This document shows, one piece after another, positions 36,411 through 45,661 of a stretch of DNA of 64,000 bases. A program made the translations under genes and the position numbers. Origin of the DNA: Mesorhizobium xinjiangense. GTDB lineage: Bacteria; Pseudomonadota; Alphaproteobacteria; Rhizobiales; Rhizobiaceae. The notes beneath the pieces are model-generated. The model was not told the origin of the DNA, ran no database searches, and saw only the letters and a program-made list of their open reading frames with translations. Location: assembly GCF_009749525.1 (NCBI RefSeq), contig NZ_WOAC01000016.1, forward strand, positions 62,001-126,000, given 5' to 3'. How positions within the stretch are numbered: the first letter of the stretch is position 1; each line of letters begins with the position of its first letter.

Positions 36411-37568
36411 AAGGAGCTGCAATTGCTCTCCGTGCGGGGTTGGCGGCTTGAACAGATCCGTTCTCAGCACGTGCTTGTTTCGGTTGAGCCCGAGACGCTT
36501 GGCGGCGATCTCGAAACGCCGCCCGATCTGCCAGGCATAGGGACCGACGCCCTTCATCCGGCTGCCCCATGTCGAATCGTAATCCTTGCCGTCGCGCATC
36601 GAGCGGATCAGCGACAGGACGTGGCGATAGCGGTCGGGATAGTGCCGCAGAAGCCATTCCTTGAAGACCGGGCTCACCTCGAGCGGCAGCCGCAGGATGA
36701 TGTAGCCGGCTTCGCACGCGCCCATCGCATGGCCTGAATCCAGAATGCGCTCGATCTCGTGGTCGGTCAGCCCGGGAACAACGGGCGCCGCCATGACTGA
36801 AACCGGAATGCCGGCTTGCGCGAGCTTCTGCATGGTTTCCAGGCGCAGGGACGGCGTGGCCGCGCGCGGTTCCATCGTGCGCGCCAGCTTCCTATCGAGC
36901 GTCGTCACCGACAGGGCGACCTTGGCCAGTCCCTTCTCGGCCATGCGCGACAAGATGTCGATGTCGCGGGTGACCAGCGCCGACTTGGTGACGATGCCGA
37001 CGGGATGATTGGCCGCTTCCAGCACTTCGAGAATGTCGCGCATGATGCGCCACTTCTTCTCGATCGGCTGGTAGGGGTCGGTGTTGGTGCCGATGGCGAT
37101 GGTGCGCGGTTGATAGCCCTCCTTGGCAATCTCGCGCTCCAGAAGCCTCGCGGCATCGGGCTTGGCAAACAGCTTCGATTCGAAATCGAGTCCGGCCGAC
37201 AGACCCATATAGCTGTGGGTGGGGCGGGCGAAGCAGTAGACGCAGCCATGCTCGCAGCCGCGATAGGGATTGACCGAGCGGTCGAAGGAGATGTCGGGGG
37301 ATGCATTACGCGTGATGATGGTGCGCGGCCGCTCCACCTGCACGTGCGTCGCAAAGGGCGGCAATTCCTCGATCGTGCTCCAGCCATCGTCGAAAACGTC
37401 GCGTTGCAGGGCCTCGTAGCGCCCCGACGGGTTGATGCCGGCCGCACGCCCGCGCCGCCTGTCGTTCGCGATGCGAATGCCGCTTTCATCGACCATGGCG
37501 TTGGCGATGTCGGCGCCGCCTTGGGTGAAGGCGGCGATGTCGGCATTGATGATCTGGTCCATCTCCAC
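36408..37568 (-). CDS. PA0069-family radical SAM protein
   Basis: A 386-residue protein. The [4Fe-4S] cysteines are in RGCEHGCVYCFARPTH (CxxxCxxC). The surroundings (SYMGLSAGLDFESKLFAKPD and AIGTNTDPYQPIEKKWRIMR) are typical of the SPL-like PA0069 family, distantly related to spore photoproduct lyase. The reaction is unknown. A GAAC-N7-GAAC box 66 bp upstream suggests LexA control. The gene ends inside repeat copy A. Confidence 0.88.
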   Translation of the reverse strand: MEMDQIINADIAAFTQGGADIANAMVDESGIRIANDRRRGRAAGINPSGRYEALQRDVFDDGWSTIEELPPFATHVQVERPRTIITRNASPDISFDRSVNPYRGCEHGCVYCFARPTHSYMGLSAGLDFESKLFAKPDAARLLEREIAKEGYQPRTIAIGTNTDPYQPIEKKWRIMRDILEVLEAANHPVGIVTKSALVTRDIDILSRMAEKGLAKVALSVTTLDRKLARTMEPRAATPSLRLETMQKLAQAGIPVSVMAAPVVPGLTDHEIERILDSGHAMGACEAGYIILRLPLEVSPVFKEWLLRHYPDRYRHVLSLIRSMRDGKDYDSTWGSRMKGVGPYAWQIGRRFEIAAKRLGLNRNKHVLRTDLFKPPTPHGEQLQLL

Positions 37569-37633
37569 GCTCCATCGTCGGGCCAGTCAGAATCGGCGTC
37601 CTGCCGATGAAATAATTCCTATTCCAGAAAAGA

Positions 37634-37648
37634 GAACAAAGCAAGAAC
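37634..37648. promoter_or_regulatory. SOS box (LexA site) in divergent gap
   Basis: GAACAAAGCAAGAAC fits the alphaproteobacterial LexA motif GAAC-N7-GAAC exactly. It lies 66 bp upstream of the radical SAM start and 57 bp upstream of the glycosyltransferase-like gene, so either or both may be SOS genes. Confidence 0.75.
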
Positions 37649-37704
37649 TTTTGCCTGTGCGGTGCAACACTGGAATTGTGACGGCGTTTGAGCTATCGAG
37701 ACCC

Positions 37705-38220
37705 ATGCTTTCGGTCCTGATCGAGACCCGCAACGACGAGGACGCGCTGGCCCGCACGCTCGCCACCCTGGTTTCCGGCGCCGTCGAGGGGGTGGTGCGC
37801 GATGTTGTCGTTCACGATCGCGGATCGACGGACCAGACGCAGATGGTCGCCGACCATGCGGGATGCACATTCGTTGATGACGGCGAACTGGCGGCTGCGA
37901 TCCGCCGCGCCAGGGGCGAGTGGCTTTTGATGCTGCGGCCAGGCGCGCGCCTCGAGCCGAACTGGATCGAGGCGGTGGTGTTCCACGTCAACAGCCAGGA
38001 CGGTCCGGCGCGTTTCAGCCGGTCCGGCCGCTCCGGGCTTAGCCGCCTGTCACGCCTGTTTTCCAGGTCCGATCCGCTTGCCGACGGGTTCCTGATGCGC
38101 AAGAGCGAGGCTGTCGCACGCTGCCCGAACGCCGGCGATCTTGCCGGCCTGGTCAGCGGCCTTTCGGTCCGACGGTTGCCGGCGGCGATCACCGCGGTTG
38201 GCGGCGAATGGCGTGGTTGA
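37705..38220 (+). CDS. Glycosyltransferase family 2-like protein
   Basis: A 171-residue protein with a GT-A-like start, MLSVLIETRNDEDALARTLA, and a DDGELAAAIRRARGEWLLML segment. In GT2 enzymes this region binds the nucleotide sugar; here DRGSTDQT replaces the common DDGSTD form. The protein is short (families usually have about 220 residues or more), so it may be a reduced form. A GTG at 37678 in the same frame would add nine residues. It is convergent with moaB, with no gap. The sugar and acceptor are unknown. Confidence 0.65.
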   Translation: MLSVLIETRNDEDALARTLATLVSGAVEGVVRDVVVHDRGSTDQTQMVADHAGCTFVDDGELAAAIRRARGEWLLMLRPGARLEPNWIEAVVFHVNSQDGPARFSRSGRSGLSRLSRLFSRSDPLADGFLMRKSEAVARCPNAGDLAGLVSGLSVRRLPAAITAVGGEWRG

Positions 38221-38778
38221 CTATACCGCCTTTCCGGCGCCGCGCTTCAGGTGCTCGTCGAGCCGCGGCATGATCTCGACGAAGTTGCAGGGCATGTGCC
38301 GATAGTCGAACTGATCCTTGAGGATCATGTCCCATGCGTCGCGGCAGGCGCCCGGCGAGCCCGGCAGGACGAAGACGAAGGTCTGGCCGATCAGTCCGGC
38401 GGTGGCGCGCGACTGGATCGTCGAGGTGCCGATCTTGTCGTAGGAGATGCGGTGGAAGACCTGCGAAAAGCCGTCCATGCGCTTTTCGAATAGCGGTTCC
38501 AGCGCCTCCGGCGTCACATCGCGCCCGGTGAAGCCCGTGCCGCCGGTGGTGATGACGGCGTCGATGGCGGGATCCTTCGTCCAGCCGCCGACCGTCGCTC
38601 GGATCGCCTCGACATCGTCGGTCACGATCTCGCGCGCCGCCAGCCGGTGGCCGGCCTCGGCGATCCGTTCGGCAAGCGCCTTGCCCGAGCGGTCCTCGGC
38701 CAGGCTGCGCGTGTCGGAAACGGTCAACACGGCGATGCCGACCGCAACGAAGGGCCGCGTTTCGTCTATCCGTCCCAT
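38221..38778 (-). CDS. moaB: Molybdenum cofactor biosynthesis protein MoaB
   Basis: A 185-residue MogA/MoaB-type protein with FVAVGIAVLTVSDTRSLAED, ITTGGTGFTGRDVTPEAL and VFVLPGSPGACRDAWDMIL. It adenylates molybdopterin before Mo insertion (the MogA role in many bacteria). ATG 38778 follows GGGAGAG; a longer frame to 38895 has no support. The start overlaps the end of ispE by 13 bp, so the genes are co-transcribed. Confidence 0.92.
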   Translation of the reverse strand: MGRIDETRPFVAVGIAVLTVSDTRSLAEDRSGKALAERIAEAGHRLAAREIVTDDVEAIRATVGGWTKDPAIDAVITTGGTGFTGRDVTPEALEPLFEKRMDGFSQVFHRISYDKIGTSTIQSRATAGLIGQTFVFVLPGSPGACRDAWDMILKDQFDYRHMPCNFVEIMPRLDEHLKRGAGKAV

Positions 38779-39659
38779 GGATGCTCTCCCGTGCCGGCGC
38801 TGCGCGCCGCCTCGATGAACCAGCCGGGCCGGGCGCGCCGCAGTTTGCCGGCGGATTGCCCTGCTTCTTGTGCCGTGTCGAACAGCCCGAAGCACGTCGC
38901 GCCCGAACCCGACATGCGCGACAAGATTGCGCCGGATTGGTTCAGCAAGTCCAGCGCCTCGGCGATCGGCGGCGCGATTTCGATGGCCGGGGCTTCGAGG
39001 TCATTGCGGCATTGCCCCAGCCATGCCGCGATGGCGGAGGTATCGTGCCGCACCGGCAAGGGCGGCAATGGGGGATTCGCCTTCGATGTCAGCCGGCGAA
39101 AGATCCCGGCCGTGGCCACGGCCATGCCGGGATTGGCGAGTACGAGATGGAGCGCCGGCCATTCCTTCATTGGCGCGATCTCATCGCCCGTGCCGCGCGC
39201 CACGAGCGGACAGGCGTGCACGCACATGGGCAGATCGGCGCCCAAAGGCGCGGCGAGGCGCGCGAGTTCGCCGGCCGCCGGGTCGAGCCGCCAAAGCCGC
39301 GTGAGCGCCTTCAGCGCCGCCGCCGCGTCGCTCGACCCGCCGCCAATGCCCGATGCCGGTGGCAGGTTCTTCTCGAGCCGGATCGTCACCGCTCCGCTTT
39401 CTGCCGGAAAATTATGCCGCAGAAGATCGCGTGCCCGCAGGACGAGATTGTCCTCTCCCGTCGGGACGCCATCCGCATAGGCTCCGGATATCTCGAAGGA
39501 ATCGTGGTCGCTGGCCTCGACCTCGATTGTGTCGCAGGCGTCGGCGAACACGACGAGCGTGTCGAGCAGATGGTAGCCGTCGGCGCGCCGGCCGGTCACA
39601 TGAAGCGCCAGATTGATCTTGGCGGGCGCCCGTAGGCGCAGGCGCGGTCCAGGCTGCAT
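38766..39659 (-). CDS. ispE: 4-diphosphocytidyl-2-C-methyl-D-erythritol kinase
   Basis: A 297-residue GHMP kinase. N-terminal RAPAKINLALHVTGRRADGY and the ATP loop PPASGIGGGSSDAAAALK are hallmarks of IspE. It phosphorylates CDP-ME in the non-mevalonate isoprenoid route, which is the expected one in this group. It precedes moaB with a 13-bp overlap, and a small ORF ends 9 bp upstream. Length is normal. Confidence 0.95.
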   Translation of the reverse strand: MQPGPRLRLRAPAKINLALHVTGRRADGYHLLDTLVVFADACDTIEVEASDHDSFEISGAYADGVPTGEDNLVLRARDLLRHNFPAESGAVTIRLEKNLPPASGIGGGSSDAAAALKALTRLWRLDPAAGELARLAAPLGADLPMCVHACPLVARGTGDEIAPMKEWPALHLVLANPGMAVATAGIFRRLTSKANPPLPPLPVRHDTSAIAAWLGQCRNDLEAPAIEIAPPIAEALDLLNQSGAILSRMSGSGATCFGLFDTAQEAGQSAGKLRRARPGWFIEAARSAGTGEHPWDG

Positions 39660-39668
39660 TGAGGGCGA

Positions 39669-39854
39669 TCAGTCCTTCGCCAGCCTGTATTCGCCGGTCT
39701 TGGGATCCTTGACCAGCGTGCCGGAAGAACGGTTCGTCGTCTCTCGCTCGGTCCGTCGCACCCGTTCGGAAACCCGTTTGGCCTCACGCAGGAAAGCGCG
39801 GTAGCCGAGCCACGCAATGATGCCGGCGACAACGAAGAAGATCAGTTGCGGCAT
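39669..39854 (-). CDS. Small single-helix membrane protein
   Basis: A 61-residue protein: one membrane helix (LIFFVVAGIIAWLGYRAFLR), a basic stretch and the tail TLVKDPKTGEYRLAKD. This form is widely conserved in rhizobia but has no known role. A GGAAGGATG run precedes the ATG (39854). It is in line with ispE and moaB, 9 bp before ispE. Confidence 0.7.
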   Translation of the reverse strand: MPQLIFFVVAGIIAWLGYRAFLREAKRVSERVRRTERETTNRSSGTLVKDPKTGEYRLAKD

Positions 39855-39935
39855 GTCATCCTTCCTTCTCGTTCCGGCCGGGCAATGCGTCGGGTTGCGA
39901 TGATCGCGCCAATATTACAGCCTTTGTCTCTTGTC

Positions 39936-40805
39936 TCAAAGGCCATAGCGGTTCCACAGCGCGCGCTCCTCGGCCGCTTCGACCAACCCCTGTGCCGCGG
40001 CGGCGGTGATCTGCGAGGTGTTGTCGCCCAGCCTGGAACCGAGCAGGCCGATGCGGCGGCCCAGGAATCCGCGCGGTGCCGTGATGAGCTTCAGCCGGGT
40101 CTTCTCGCCATAGCGTGCCCTCAGGAACTCGCGCATGTCGCCCAGATGATCGACCAGGCCCAACGCCAGGCCGCGCTTGGCGCTCCAGAACAGGCCGGTA
40201 AACAGGTCCCCGTCATCGGCAAGCTTGTCGGCGCGGCGTTCCTTGACCATGTCGATGAATGTCTGATGCACATCGAGCTGCAGCACTTTCAAGCGCTCGA
40301 TATCCTCCTTCCTTGCGGGCGAAAACGGGTCGAGCGTGGCCTTGTTCTCGCCGGCCGTATAGATGCGCCGCTCGACCCCGATCTTCTTCAGCAGATCGGG
40401 AAAGCCGAAGGAGGCAGAGACGACCCCGATCGAGCCGACGATGGAGGAGGGGTCGGCGACGATCTCGTCGCCGGCGAGCGCGATCATGTAGCCGCCGGAG
40501 GCGGCGACGTCCTCGACGAAGACATAGACCTTCTTTTGCTTTTCCTGCGCCAGGTCGCGGATGCGCTTGTAGATCAGACGCGACTGCACGGGCGAACCGC
40601 CCGGCGAGTTGATCGAGATCGCAACGGCCGGCGCGTCCTTCCAGGAGAACGCCTTTTCGATCAGCCCGGCGGTCGCCGCCAGCGACAGCGTCGGGCGGAA
40701 CTGGCCGGCATTGGCCATGATGGTGCCATGCAGGCGAATGACGGGGATAGTGACGGCATCGCTGCGCATCGACTTGGGCAGGAAACGCTGAATGATCTGT
40801 CTCAC
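39936..40805 (-). CDS. S49-family signal peptide peptidase (SppA/SohB-like)
   Basis: A 289-residue serine protease with a Ser-Lys dyad: the nucleophile in AASGGYMIALAGDEI and the Lys in RRIYTAGENKATLDPF. SINSPGGSPVQSRLIYKRIR forms the oxyanion region. I chose GTG 40805, 8 bp after TTGGAG; the longer frame up to 40928 lacks a site. The protein lacks an obvious signal peptide, so it may be cytosolic or membrane-associated, unlike E. coli SppA (618 residues), and is the half-length form. It degrades cleaved signal peptides or other membrane peptides. Confidence 0.87.
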   Translation of the reverse strand: MRQIIQRFLPKSMRSDAVTIPVIRLHGTIMANAGQFRPTLSLAATAGLIEKAFSWKDAPAVAISINSPGGSPVQSRLIYKRIRDLAQEKQKKVYVFVEDVAASGGYMIALAGDEIVADPSSIVGSIGVVSASFGFPDLLKKIGVERRIYTAGENKATLDPFSPARKEDIERLKVLQLDVHQTFIDMVKERRADKLADDGDLFTGLFWSAKRGLALGLVDHLGDMREFLRARYGEKTRLKLITAPRGFLGRRIGLLGSRLGDNTSQITAAAAQGLVEAAEERALWNRYGL

Positions 40806-40878
40806 GGACGTTCGTTCTCCAACTTTTGTTGTGAGCGATGTAGGCATTTCGCCGGCCGGCGCAATGGTGTTCCGTGGT

Positions 40879-41664
40879 CTAATCGCCGAACAGCGAGGCC
40901 CGGCCGTTGCTGATGGCGTCGGCTTCATCGCTCAACCGGTTGCTGTCGCGCTCATGCAGGAACAGCGGCGCGGCCATGACGGGCCGCTTGCGTGATCCGC
41001 GCCGCGCGCGCACGACGACGCGGATCGCGGATGCGTCGCTGCGTGGATGGATCGCCTTGATCTCGGCCCCGCCGAAGCGTCCCTGGATGGCGGCAAGGAT
41101 CTCGGCCAGCGATTCCGGCCGCGCGATCACCGCAAGCCCGCCCTGGGCCCGCACGATGGCGGCCGCCGTGCGCGTCCAGCTCTCGAAAAGCCCCTCCTGC
41201 ATCACATGCGCGGAATGCTTCAGCGGTTGCGGCGTCGCCCGGTCGCGGCCCGAATTGAAGGGCGGGTTCATGATCACGAAATCGACGCTGTTGTCGGACA
41301 GCCCCGCCGCCGCCCTCTTGCGTCCTGTCAGGCCGACATCGGCGCGAACAATCTCGGCCCGCGCCGCGATCGCGCTGTTTTGCGCCAGGGCCAGGGCCTG
41401 TGCGGCGCAATCGGCCATTGCGGCCTCGCGCTCGACAAGCACGACATGCGCCTGGCGGCAGCGCGAGGCGACGGCCAGGCCGGCCGCGCCGGCGCCGGCG
41501 CCGAGATCGGCGAGCCGCCCCGAAAACCCGTCCGGCACTGCCGCGGCAAGCATCATGGCATCCATGCCGGCGCGGTGGCCGCCGCGCGCCGGCTGGACGA
41601 GCCAGAAGTCGCCGCGGTGAAAGGCGTCGATGGTGACGTCGCCCGGATGCGTTTCGGCCTGCAT
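40879..41664 (-). CDS. TrmN6-like SAM-dependent N6-adenine methyltransferase
   Basis: A 261-residue Rossmann methyltransferase. The SAM motif is LADLGAGAGAAGLAVASR and the amino-methylation motif is FVIMNPPFNSG (NPPF). FLHERDSNRLSDEADAI ends the fold. This matches the tRNA1(Val) A37 N6-methyltransferase (YfiC/TrmN6) family, but an activity on other substrates is possible. I use ATG 41664 (MQAETHPGD); a longer frame adds low-complexity residues. The DUF2007 gene ends 7 bp upstream. Confidence 0.82.
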   Translation of the reverse strand: MQAETHPGDVTIDAFHRGDFWLVQPARGGHRAGMDAMMLAAAVPDGFSGRLADLGAGAGAAGLAVASRCRQAHVVLVEREAAMADCAAQALALAQNSAIAARAEIVRADVGLTGRKRAAAGLSDNSVDFVIMNPPFNSGRDRATPQPLKHSAHVMQEGLFESWTRTAAAIVRAQGGLAVIARPESLAEILAAIQGRFGGAEIKAIHPRSDASAIRVVVRARRGSRKRPVMAAPLFLHERDSNRLSDEADAISNGRASLFGD

Positions 41665-41671
41665 GGGCACC

Positions 41672-41890
41672 CTAGGTGAGTTCGTCCGAGATGCCCGCGT
41701 CGCGCAACAGCTTGCGCGCCCGTGCCTCGTCGTCGGGTTCGACAAGCACGCGTCGCGGTAGGACGCCGAGCGAACCTTCCATGATGCTCATATTCTGGTC
41801 GGCCACCATGACGGCAATGCCGGCGTCGCGCATCAGCGCCTCGGCAAATGAAATGACGACCGCGTCGTTGGTTCGCATGATCTCGATCAT
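41672..41890 (-). CDS. DUF2007-family protein
   Basis: A 72-residue alpha/beta protein with TNDAVVISFAEALMRDAGIA, then VLPRRVLVEPDDEARARKLL, typical of DUF2007 (signal-transducing PII-like fold, unknown role). It is upstream of the methyltransferase on one transcript. The gap of 135 bp before ispB is divergent and has no other feature I can support. Confidence 0.78.
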   Translation of the reverse strand: MIEIMRTNDAVVISFAEALMRDAGIAVMVADQNMSIMEGSLGVLPRRVLVEPDDEARARKLLRDAGISDELT

Positions 41891-42025
41891 GGACGCAGGT
41901 TCGCAATTTGCGTGCGCGATGTAAACGATGTCGAGAGCGCGCCAATTCGCCCCTTGCCGTTTCCTGCCCACCCGCCCTAGAGTCGCCGCACATTCGGATA
42001 TCGGGTTTTTTGATCGGAGATTGGC

Positions 42026-43042
42026 GTGGGCGTAGTCGTATCGCTTGAGGAGGGGAAGAAGGAAAGGGCGTCGATCATGCCGCTTGTCGATCTGACGCGG
42101 CACGACATGTCGCGGGTCAATGAGCTCATCCTTTCCAAGGCCGGATCCAACGTCGAACTGATCCCGGAGATCGCCAACCATCTTATTTCTTCGGGCGGCA
42201 AGCGGCTCAGGCCGATGATCACACTCGCGGCGGCACAGATGTTCGGCTATGATGGCGACGGCCATGTCAAGCTGGCCACCAGCGTTGAGTTCATGCATAC
42301 GGCGACGCTCCTGCATGACGATGTGGTCGACGAGAGCGGTTTGCGCCGCGGCAAGGCGACGGCCCGCATGATCTGGGGCAACCAGGCAAGCGTGCTGGTC
42401 GGCGACTATCTCCTGGGACAGGCCTTCCGCATGATGGTGGACGTCGGATCGCTCAAGGCGCTCGACATTCTCTCGACGGCCGCTTCGGTCATTGCCGAAG
42501 GTGAGGTCATGCAGCTTTCCGCGGCGAAGAATCTGGAGACCACCGAGGACGAGTATCTGGCCGTCATCAAGGCCAAGACGGCCGCCTTGTTCTCCGCCGC
42601 CGCCGAGGTCGGGCCGGTGATCGCGAATACGTCGCGGGCTGAACAGGCGGCCCTGCGCTCCTACGGCGCCAATCTCGGACTTGCCTTCCAGCTCATCGAC
42701 GATGCACTCGACTATGGTGGCGACGCCAAGGATCTGGGCAAGAATGTCGGCGACGACTTCCGCGAGGGAAAGGTGACCTTGCCGGTCATTTTGAGCTATC
42801 GCCGCGGCACGCCCGATGAGCGGCGGTTCTGGAAGCAAGCGATCGAAGAAAACCGGAGCGACGATGCTGCGCTCGAGAGGGCCGTTGGCCTGATGGCACG
42901 CTATGGGGCGATTGCCGACACGATCGGCCGGGCCAGGCAGTTCGGCGAGATCGCCACGGATGCGCTGGCGCCGCTCAAGGAGACGCCGCAAAAGGCGGCG
43001 CTGCTCGAGGTGGTCGAGTTCTGCATCAGCCGGGTTTCCTGA
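42026..43042 (+). CDS. ispB: Polyprenyl (octaprenyl-type) diphosphate synthase
   Basis: A 338-residue trans-prenyltransferase. The first Asp-rich motif is LLHDDVVDESGLRRGK, the second LAFQLIDDALDYGGD, and GGKRLRPMITLAAAQMFG is the substrate site. It makes the polyprenyl tail of ubiquinone; the chain length cannot be read with certainty, though most rhizobia use ten units. The UbiA gene at 55740 would attach it. It starts with GTG 42026. Expected length is 320-340. Confidence 0.92.
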   Translation: MGVVVSLEEGKKERASIMPLVDLTRHDMSRVNELILSKAGSNVELIPEIANHLISSGGKRLRPMITLAAAQMFGYDGDGHVKLATSVEFMHTATLLHDDVVDESGLRRGKATARMIWGNQASVLVGDYLLGQAFRMMVDVGSLKALDILSTAASVIAEGEVMQLSAAKNLETTEDEYLAVIKAKTAALFSAAAEVGPVIANTSRAEQAALRSYGANLGLAFQLIDDALDYGGDAKDLGKNVGDDFREGKVTLPVILSYRRGTPDERRFWKQAIEENRSDDAALERAVGLMARYGAIADTIGRARQFGEIATDALAPLKETPQKAALLEVVEFCISRVS

Positions 43043-43170
43043 CAATTTCGGGCGGTCGAAGGGGCGCCACGTTATCGTGAGTGCCTCGTGCATTGATGAT
43101 TGACCGCAAAAAGGCCATTCTCAAGGACCATTGATGGCATCGATTATCGCTTTTCGCAGGAAGGGACGAA

Positions 43171-45171
43171 ATGCGGCGAATGAGTGTTGAACTCCTCAAG
43201 GCGGCTGCGCTGCTTGGGTTGGCGTTGGCGGCGGCAACACCTGCTGCTGCGGCGAAGAACCACGAGCAGCCGGTTGCGGCGGACAAGGTCAGCATCGGTT
43301 CGCTTTCGGGCGCGTTCCTTGCCGCCCGGGTGGCGGAGGTGGATGACGACCTCGACAGTGCGATCGCCTATTACAAGCGCGCTCTGGCATTCGATCCTGA
43401 CAATCCGGCCCTGCAGCAGAGCGTCATGCTGGCCCTGGTCACCAAGGGCTCGTTCGACGATGCGCTGCCGTTTGCCGAAAAGCTCAAGGAGACGCCCGAG
43501 ATCGAGCGTTTCTCGCGCTTGGCACTGGCGGTAGACGCCTTCCGCAAGGGCGAGAATCAGGATGCGGAAATCCTGCTCAAGCTGACGATGGAGTCCGACC
43601 TCGACAGGCTGATCACCGGGCTGATGACGGGCTGGGCGAAATTGGGCGCGGGCTATCCGCAAAACGCGCTCGCCCACATGCGCGACCTCGACGGTCCGCA
43701 ATGGTTCGACATCTTCAGGACCTATCACCAGGCGCTGATCGCCGACCTCGCGGGGCGCGACAGCGAAGCGCTGTCATACTACGAGGAAACGCTGGCCAAC
43801 GCGGCTGCAGGTGCTGCCGCGCCAGAGACCTACATGCGGGCGGCGCGGGCCTATGCGGGATTGCTTGCCCGCAGTGGAAACACGGACAAGGCGCTCGAGG
43901 TTCTCGACGAGGCGGACTCCTTTTCCGCCGGCCGGCCCGAGATCGTCGCCCTGCGCCGGGACATCGAGACGGGCGCGCAGATCACGCCGCTGGTCGCCGA
44001 TGTCAAGTCGGGCGCGTCGGAAGTGCTGCTCGACATCGGCAGCGCGCTCAACCGCGGCGGCGGCGAGGATTTCGTTCGCATCTATCTGCAACTCGCCCTG
44101 GCGCTGCGGCCCGATTCCGATGCCGTACTCGTCAACCTTGCCCAGGTCGCCGAGCAACAGCGGGACTCGCAAGAGGCCATCTCCTATTACGAGCGGGTGC
44201 CGTCCTCCTCGCCACTGAAGCGCATTGCCGATCTTCAGATGGGGTTGAACCTGGCCGATCTCGACCGCCACGAGGAAGCCAAGACGCATTTGAAGAAGCT
44301 GCTTAGCGACGATCCGGACGACATGCGCGCCTATCTGGCGCTGGGCGGCGTCTACGCCTCGCAGGAAGAGTATGGCGAGGCGGCTGCGCTCTACGACGAC
44401 GCGGTAGAACGGATTTCACAGCCCGAGCGCGGTGATTGGAACATCTTCTACCAGCGCGGCATTGCCTATGAACGGCTCAAGGAATGGCCCAAGGCCGAGC
44501 CGAATTTCCGCAAGGCGCTTGAACTCTACCCCGACCAGCCGCAGGTCATGAACTATCTCGGCTATTCCTGGGTCGACATGAACATGAACCTCGACGAGGG
44601 GCTGGAACTGATCCGCAAGGCGGTCAATCTGCGGCCCAATGACGGCTATATCGTCGATTCGCTCGGCTGGGCCTATTACCGGCTCGGGCGCTTCGAGGAA
44701 GCGGCGCGCGAACTTGAGCGTGCCGTCTCGCTGAGGCCGGACGATCCGATCCTAAACGACCATCTGGGCGACGCCTATTGGCGTGTCGGACGCAGGCGCG
44801 AGGCGACCTTCCAGTGGGCCCATGCGCGCGACATGGAGCCGGAGCCCGATCTCCTGGCTTCGGTCGAAAAGAAGCTGTCCAGGGGCCTGCCGCCGGAGGA
44901 AGAGCAAAGAGCCGAACTGGTGCAGCCGATCGATCCCGCCGCCTCGGTGTCGCAAAGGAGCGACAAGCCGCAATCGCCGCAACAGGCGCCCGCGGCCGGG
45001 ACACTGCGGCACACGGTGCTGCCCGGCCAGTCGCTGTGGTCGATCGCGGCCGAGCTTCTGGGCGACGGCAACCGCTATATCGAGATCCTCAACCTCAATC
45101 CGAAGCTGCGCGGCAATCCCGAGAACATCGCTCCGGGCCAGACAATCACGCTGCCCGCGCCGAGCGACTGA
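43171..45171 (+). CDS. TPR-repeat protein with C-terminal LysM domain
   Basis: A 666-residue exported protein with a signal peptide ending near AAAAKNHEQ. Several tetratricopeptide repeats fill the middle (for example DWNIFYQRGIAYERLKEWPK). The last 50 residues form a LysM module (HTVLPGQSLWSIAAELLGDG...LNLNPKLRGNP). LysM binds peptidoglycan, so the protein probably stands in the periplasm as a scaffold. ATG 43171 and 43180 are both possible starts. No operon partners. Confidence 0.82.
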   Translation: MRRMSVELLKAAALLGLALAAATPAAAAKNHEQPVAADKVSIGSLSGAFLAARVAEVDDDLDSAIAYYKRALAFDPDNPALQQSVMLALVTKGSFDDALPFAEKLKETPEIERFSRLALAVDAFRKGENQDAEILLKLTMESDLDRLITGLMTGWAKLGAGYPQNALAHMRDLDGPQWFDIFRTYHQALIADLAGRDSEALSYYEETLANAAAGAAAPETYMRAARAYAGLLARSGNTDKALEVLDEADSFSAGRPEIVALRRDIETGAQITPLVADVKSGASEVLLDIGSALNRGGGEDFVRIYLQLALALRPDSDAVLVNLAQVAEQQRDSQEAISYYERVPSSSPLKRIADLQMGLNLADLDRHEEAKTHLKKLLSDDPDDMRAYLALGGVYASQEEYGEAAALYDDAVERISQPERGDWNIFYQRGIAYERLKEWPKAEPNFRKALELYPDQPQVMNYLGYSWVDMNMNLDEGLELIRKAVNLRPNDGYIVDSLGWAYYRLGRFEEAARELERAVSLRPDDPILNDHLGDAYWRVGRRREATFQWAHARDMEPEPDLLASVEKKLSRGLPPEEEQRAELVQPIDPAASVSQRSDKPQSPQQAPAAGTLRHTVLPGQSLWSIAAELLGDGNRYIEILNLNPKLRGNPENIAPGQTITLPAPSD

Positions 45172-45210
45172 TACCGTTTTTCGTTCGCAACCGGGGCTGG
45201 CCCGATCCGG

Positions 45211-45534
45211 TCACTGCCACCAAAATCGTCGTGGAGGCGCCCGGTCGTAGGGACAGGCGATCCACTGTCCCTGTTCCTTGGTCACGCATTTGAGCCGCAG
45301 CTTGCTGGGATTGAGTTCCATCGGGTTGAGCTTCTGGCAGATGCAGCGTGTGCGCGGCAGGCGCACCCAGTCGCACAGGCTGGTGACGCAGACCAGGCCG
45401 GTCTGCGGATCGGGGCCGCCGCCGCGGCCGTCCGCAACCCGGACGTCGGCCTGCGCGGTGCCGGCAAGCGCCAGGAGTGCCGCTGCCGCAAGCACCGGCC
45501 CGATCGTCCCACGAACGCTGGATCTGATCGACAT
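45211..45534 (-). CDS. Small secreted cysteine-containing protein
   Basis: A 107-residue protein with a signal peptide ending near TAQADV. The mature part has six cysteines (in LVCVTSLCDWVR, TRCICQKL, LKCV and IACPYD) and no domain I recognise. Cysteine spacing suggests disulfides in the periplasm. It is convergent with the TPR-LysM gene (39-bp gap). Ribosome site GAAGGAGG precedes the start. Confidence 0.6.
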   Translation of the reverse strand: MSIRSSVRGTIGPVLAAAALLALAGTAQADVRVADGRGGGPDPQTGLVCVTSLCDWVRLPRTRCICQKLNPMELNPSKLRLKCVTKEQGQWIACPYDRAPPRRFWWQ

Positions 45535-45661
45535 GACGCCTCCTTCTTCCTTGCCGTGGACGATATTTGCCCGCCGCGCTTATCGGTCCGCCCCTTTATT
45601 AGCTCGAATGCATCGCGCGCGGCTACCCGTCAGAACCGCCTCTCGACGAATTGATTGGCCC

